64,000 bases of DNA from positions 35,703,115 to 35,767,114 of the forward strand of contig NC_045138.2 of assembly GCF_008831285.2 (NCBI RefSeq). The letters run 5' to 3'. Positions 62,501-64,000 of this stretch are shown piece by piece. The stretch's first letter is position 1. Every line of letters starts with the position of its first letter. The position numbers and the translations under genes are program-made. This DNA is from Nymphaea colorata. Lineage: Eukaryota > Streptophyta > Magnoliopsida > Nymphaeales > Nymphaeaceae. Below the pieces are notes generated by a model. It did no database searches. It saw nothing but the letters and a program-made list of their open reading frames with translations, and was not told where the DNA came from.

Positions 62501-63921
62501 TTTTCTCCTTCTCAATCTTCCTCACCAGTGCTTCATGCTCTATTTTTGCCATTTCAATTGTATTCTTCATATATTCCCTCTCCATCATCCGCCTCTGCAT
62601 CTGCTCAACAACTTCAGCAGTCAATTTTCTTCTTTCACTGTTAAGGACCTTTACCATATGGATCAGTTCACCTGACCCCAGTTCTCTACTCTGAACATGT
62701 TGCTCAAATTCATCTGAGACATGCGCAAGCCTCTCCTCCGCTGCCTTACACTCTTCCAGCAACTGTTCATCTCTATCATGGAAATTCTCCAATTTTGTTG
62801 CTTCAGTTTCCTCCTCTTGTCCTTGGTACACGGGATATGTTTGTTTAGGGCCAACAAGATCATTGGAAGGATAGGACATATGCTCAGAACTGGAGTTGTT
62901 CATGTTTGTTCGTGAAATTTGAGAATGATCAAATGACTGCTCATGTCCAGGAACATAAGAGTAAGGTCCTACAAGAGGGTGCTTCTTTAGGCAATTATCA
63001 CCATCTTCATCCAATGTAGAGGATGTTTCAGCATCAACTTCCTGTAGCTTCAGTCTAGATTTTCTAGGCAACACATTCCATAGCCTCCCATCAACATTCT
63101 GTACTAGGTCATGATTAGGGGAACTGCTGGGAAGACTTTCCACTCCGTCTCTGCTTGAAAACGGGAAACCAACATCCCTAAATTCCCGAAACGAATGAGA
63201 CCTGGAAACCTTTTTGTTATTTCCTGATGAATCTAGGCCTGAAGAAACCTGGCATCTTGGTGGACGTCCCACATTCCTAAAAGGCCTATTCTCTACCAAG
63301 ACACCATCTTCCCCAGCGCAAGATGTATACTCAAAAGAATCTTGTTTGGGCCTGATATCCCTGTCGTATTGCTCCCCATCGATGTACAGGTCTAGAGTTC
63401 CAGTTGACGCATGTGTAAAGCGTGCAGATCTACATCTTACAGGCATAGGAGATGAATAAGGCGAGCTTCCAGCAGATCCAGAATAACTTCTTGATGATGG
63501 GTGTCCAGAATCCCTTGCTTCTTGTCCCTGAGAATTTTGTTTCAATTTACTGGATGTCTTGATTTTCAATTGCCTCTCAGGGGTGACTTCGCTGCAAAAT
63601 GAACAAGGAATGAGTACAACATCACAAACTACACTACCACATGAGAATAGAGAGCACTTGCCAGTTGGATCGATCATCATGGTGGTTTCTGCCAGCAGGA
63701 GACTTGATAGTATCTCTGGACCAATTGGACTCGCCTGAATCAAAGCTGTTAAAGTATTGTTTCTCTTGCCTAGGTGCATTGTCTTTCATGAACTGTGACC
63801 CTTTGACCTCGCTTATGTCATCGATAACTCCACCAACATGCTTGAGAGGCTCCTTATGCACCTTCCCATTTGTGGCTGTTGAAGAATCTTGTGAAGACCG
63901 AAAGAAGAACAACTTCCTCAT
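59582..63921 (-). CDS. Plant-specific long coiled-coil protein (MRKLFFFRS type, myosin-heavy-chain-like)
   Basis: Four coding exons on the minus strand: 63921-63662, 63591-61482, 60360-60154 and 59914-59582, giving 969 residues in phase. The N-terminus MRKLFFFRSSQDSS is followed by a low-complexity Ser-rich region with TPERQLK, SGSAGSSPYSSPMPVR and LDLYIDGEQ motifs. Plant proteins annotated as myosin-heavy-chain-related or COP1-interactive-like share this layout. From about residue 350 nearly everything is heptad-rich coiled coil (LLEECKAAEERLAHV, ERERVRDLAEQ-type, LHARTESLQDQG), with a Gly-rich break near 705 (TTGNGGGSATV). No motor, kinase or membrane domain is seen. A structural or scaffolding role is inferred from architecture only. 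The first coding intron is best explained as GC-AG. An acceptor tgcag five bases before the ATG implies a 5' UTR intron that leaves the window. Confidence 0.85.
60636..60980. mobile_element. Foldback MITE in intron of the coiled-coil gene
   Basis: The left arm (from aaaaagatgcttaacatttg) and the reverse complement of the right arm (aaaaaagcgcttaacctttg) are alike over most of their length. Inner landmarks caacttttgaaa, aattctcaaatagcagcct / aattctcagagagctgcct and attaatttt sit in the same order. The element is about 345 bases, AT-rich and non-coding. A target-site duplication was not resolved. Confidence 0.7.
63592..63661 (-). other. Inferred GC-AG intron (70 bases)
   Basis: Only the downstream frame beginning C-GAA-GTC-ACC (TPERQLK) is open, and it needs two bases from exon 1. 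The donor CTG|GCAAGT supplies them and matches the GC-AG consensus (AG|GCAAGT) well. The nearest GT donors either break phase (CAA|GTGCTC) or leave a 46-base intron (ATGTG|GTAGTG), too short for plants. The acceptor is ttttgcag. The spliced junction reads SN-C-EVTPERQ. Confidence 0.65.
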
Positions 63922-64000
63922 CTATGCTGCACAAACCAAAAGGAACAAACCATCAGCAACTTCACTATAGAGGACTAATTTGATGAACCTAATTTATTTT

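Noticed and set aside
63634..63657. Exon 1 of the coiled-coil gene extended to VLSILMW-stop
   Set aside because: The extension runs into an in-frame stop and cannot reach the conserved TPERQ segment. The GC-AG donor gives a continuous frame.
1..64000. CRISPR arrays, bacterial operons, riboswitches, tRNA or rRNA genes
   Set aside because: The window is plant nuclear DNA. No regularly spaced short repeats with unique spacers and no cloverleaf-consistent tRNA arms were seen on reading.

Overview
This window is nuclear DNA from a flowering plant. Genes are split by GT-AG introns, intergenic DNA is AT-rich, and there are Ty1-copia, TRIM-like and MITE-like elements. The encoded proteins look plant-typical: a peroxisomal enoyl-CoA isomerase ending in AKL, a CID protein of the plant RPRD-like type, and a CLE-like secreted peptide. 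The species or family cannot be fixed from the sequence alone. A run of exactly 100 N (9606-9705) marks a scaffold gap.

Layout. 1-1760: nothing recognised. 1761-9501 and 9706-17440: a near-identical ~7.74 kb pair on either side of the N gap, most easily read as overlapping contig ends that were never merged (a false tandem duplication). Each copy also carries an older, diverged duplication of its own. 17441-20290: AT-rich DNA ending in a degenerate tandem array with a ~600 bp higher-order repeat. 22.1-25.05 kb: UTP23, a ribosome-biogenesis PIN-domain protein, with a telo-box upstream and a fresh 229 bp tandem duplication over its stop codon. 28.2-28.9 kb (minus): an intronless, GC-rich peroxisomal enoyl-CoA delta-isomerase. 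32.0-48.7 kb (plus): a seven-coding-exon CID/coiled-coil RNA polymerase II CTD-binding protein. Its 9.2 kb last intron holds a three-LTR TRIM-like element that was later split by a 5.5 kb Copia element; both have intact 5 bp target-site duplications. 52.46-52.73 kb (minus): a small secreted CLE-like peptide precursor. 59.58-63.92 kb (minus): a ~969-residue plant coiled-coil protein with an inferred GC-AG first coding intron and a foldback MITE in another intron.

The genes are independent housekeeping or signalling loci and form no evident pathway or cluster. I see no defence system, biosynthetic cluster, tRNA, rRNA or CRISPR array. The most informative items are the assembly-type duplication, the datable nested retrotransposon, the divergent CLE-like peptide, the GC-AG intron and a minimal uORF just before the CID start codon.
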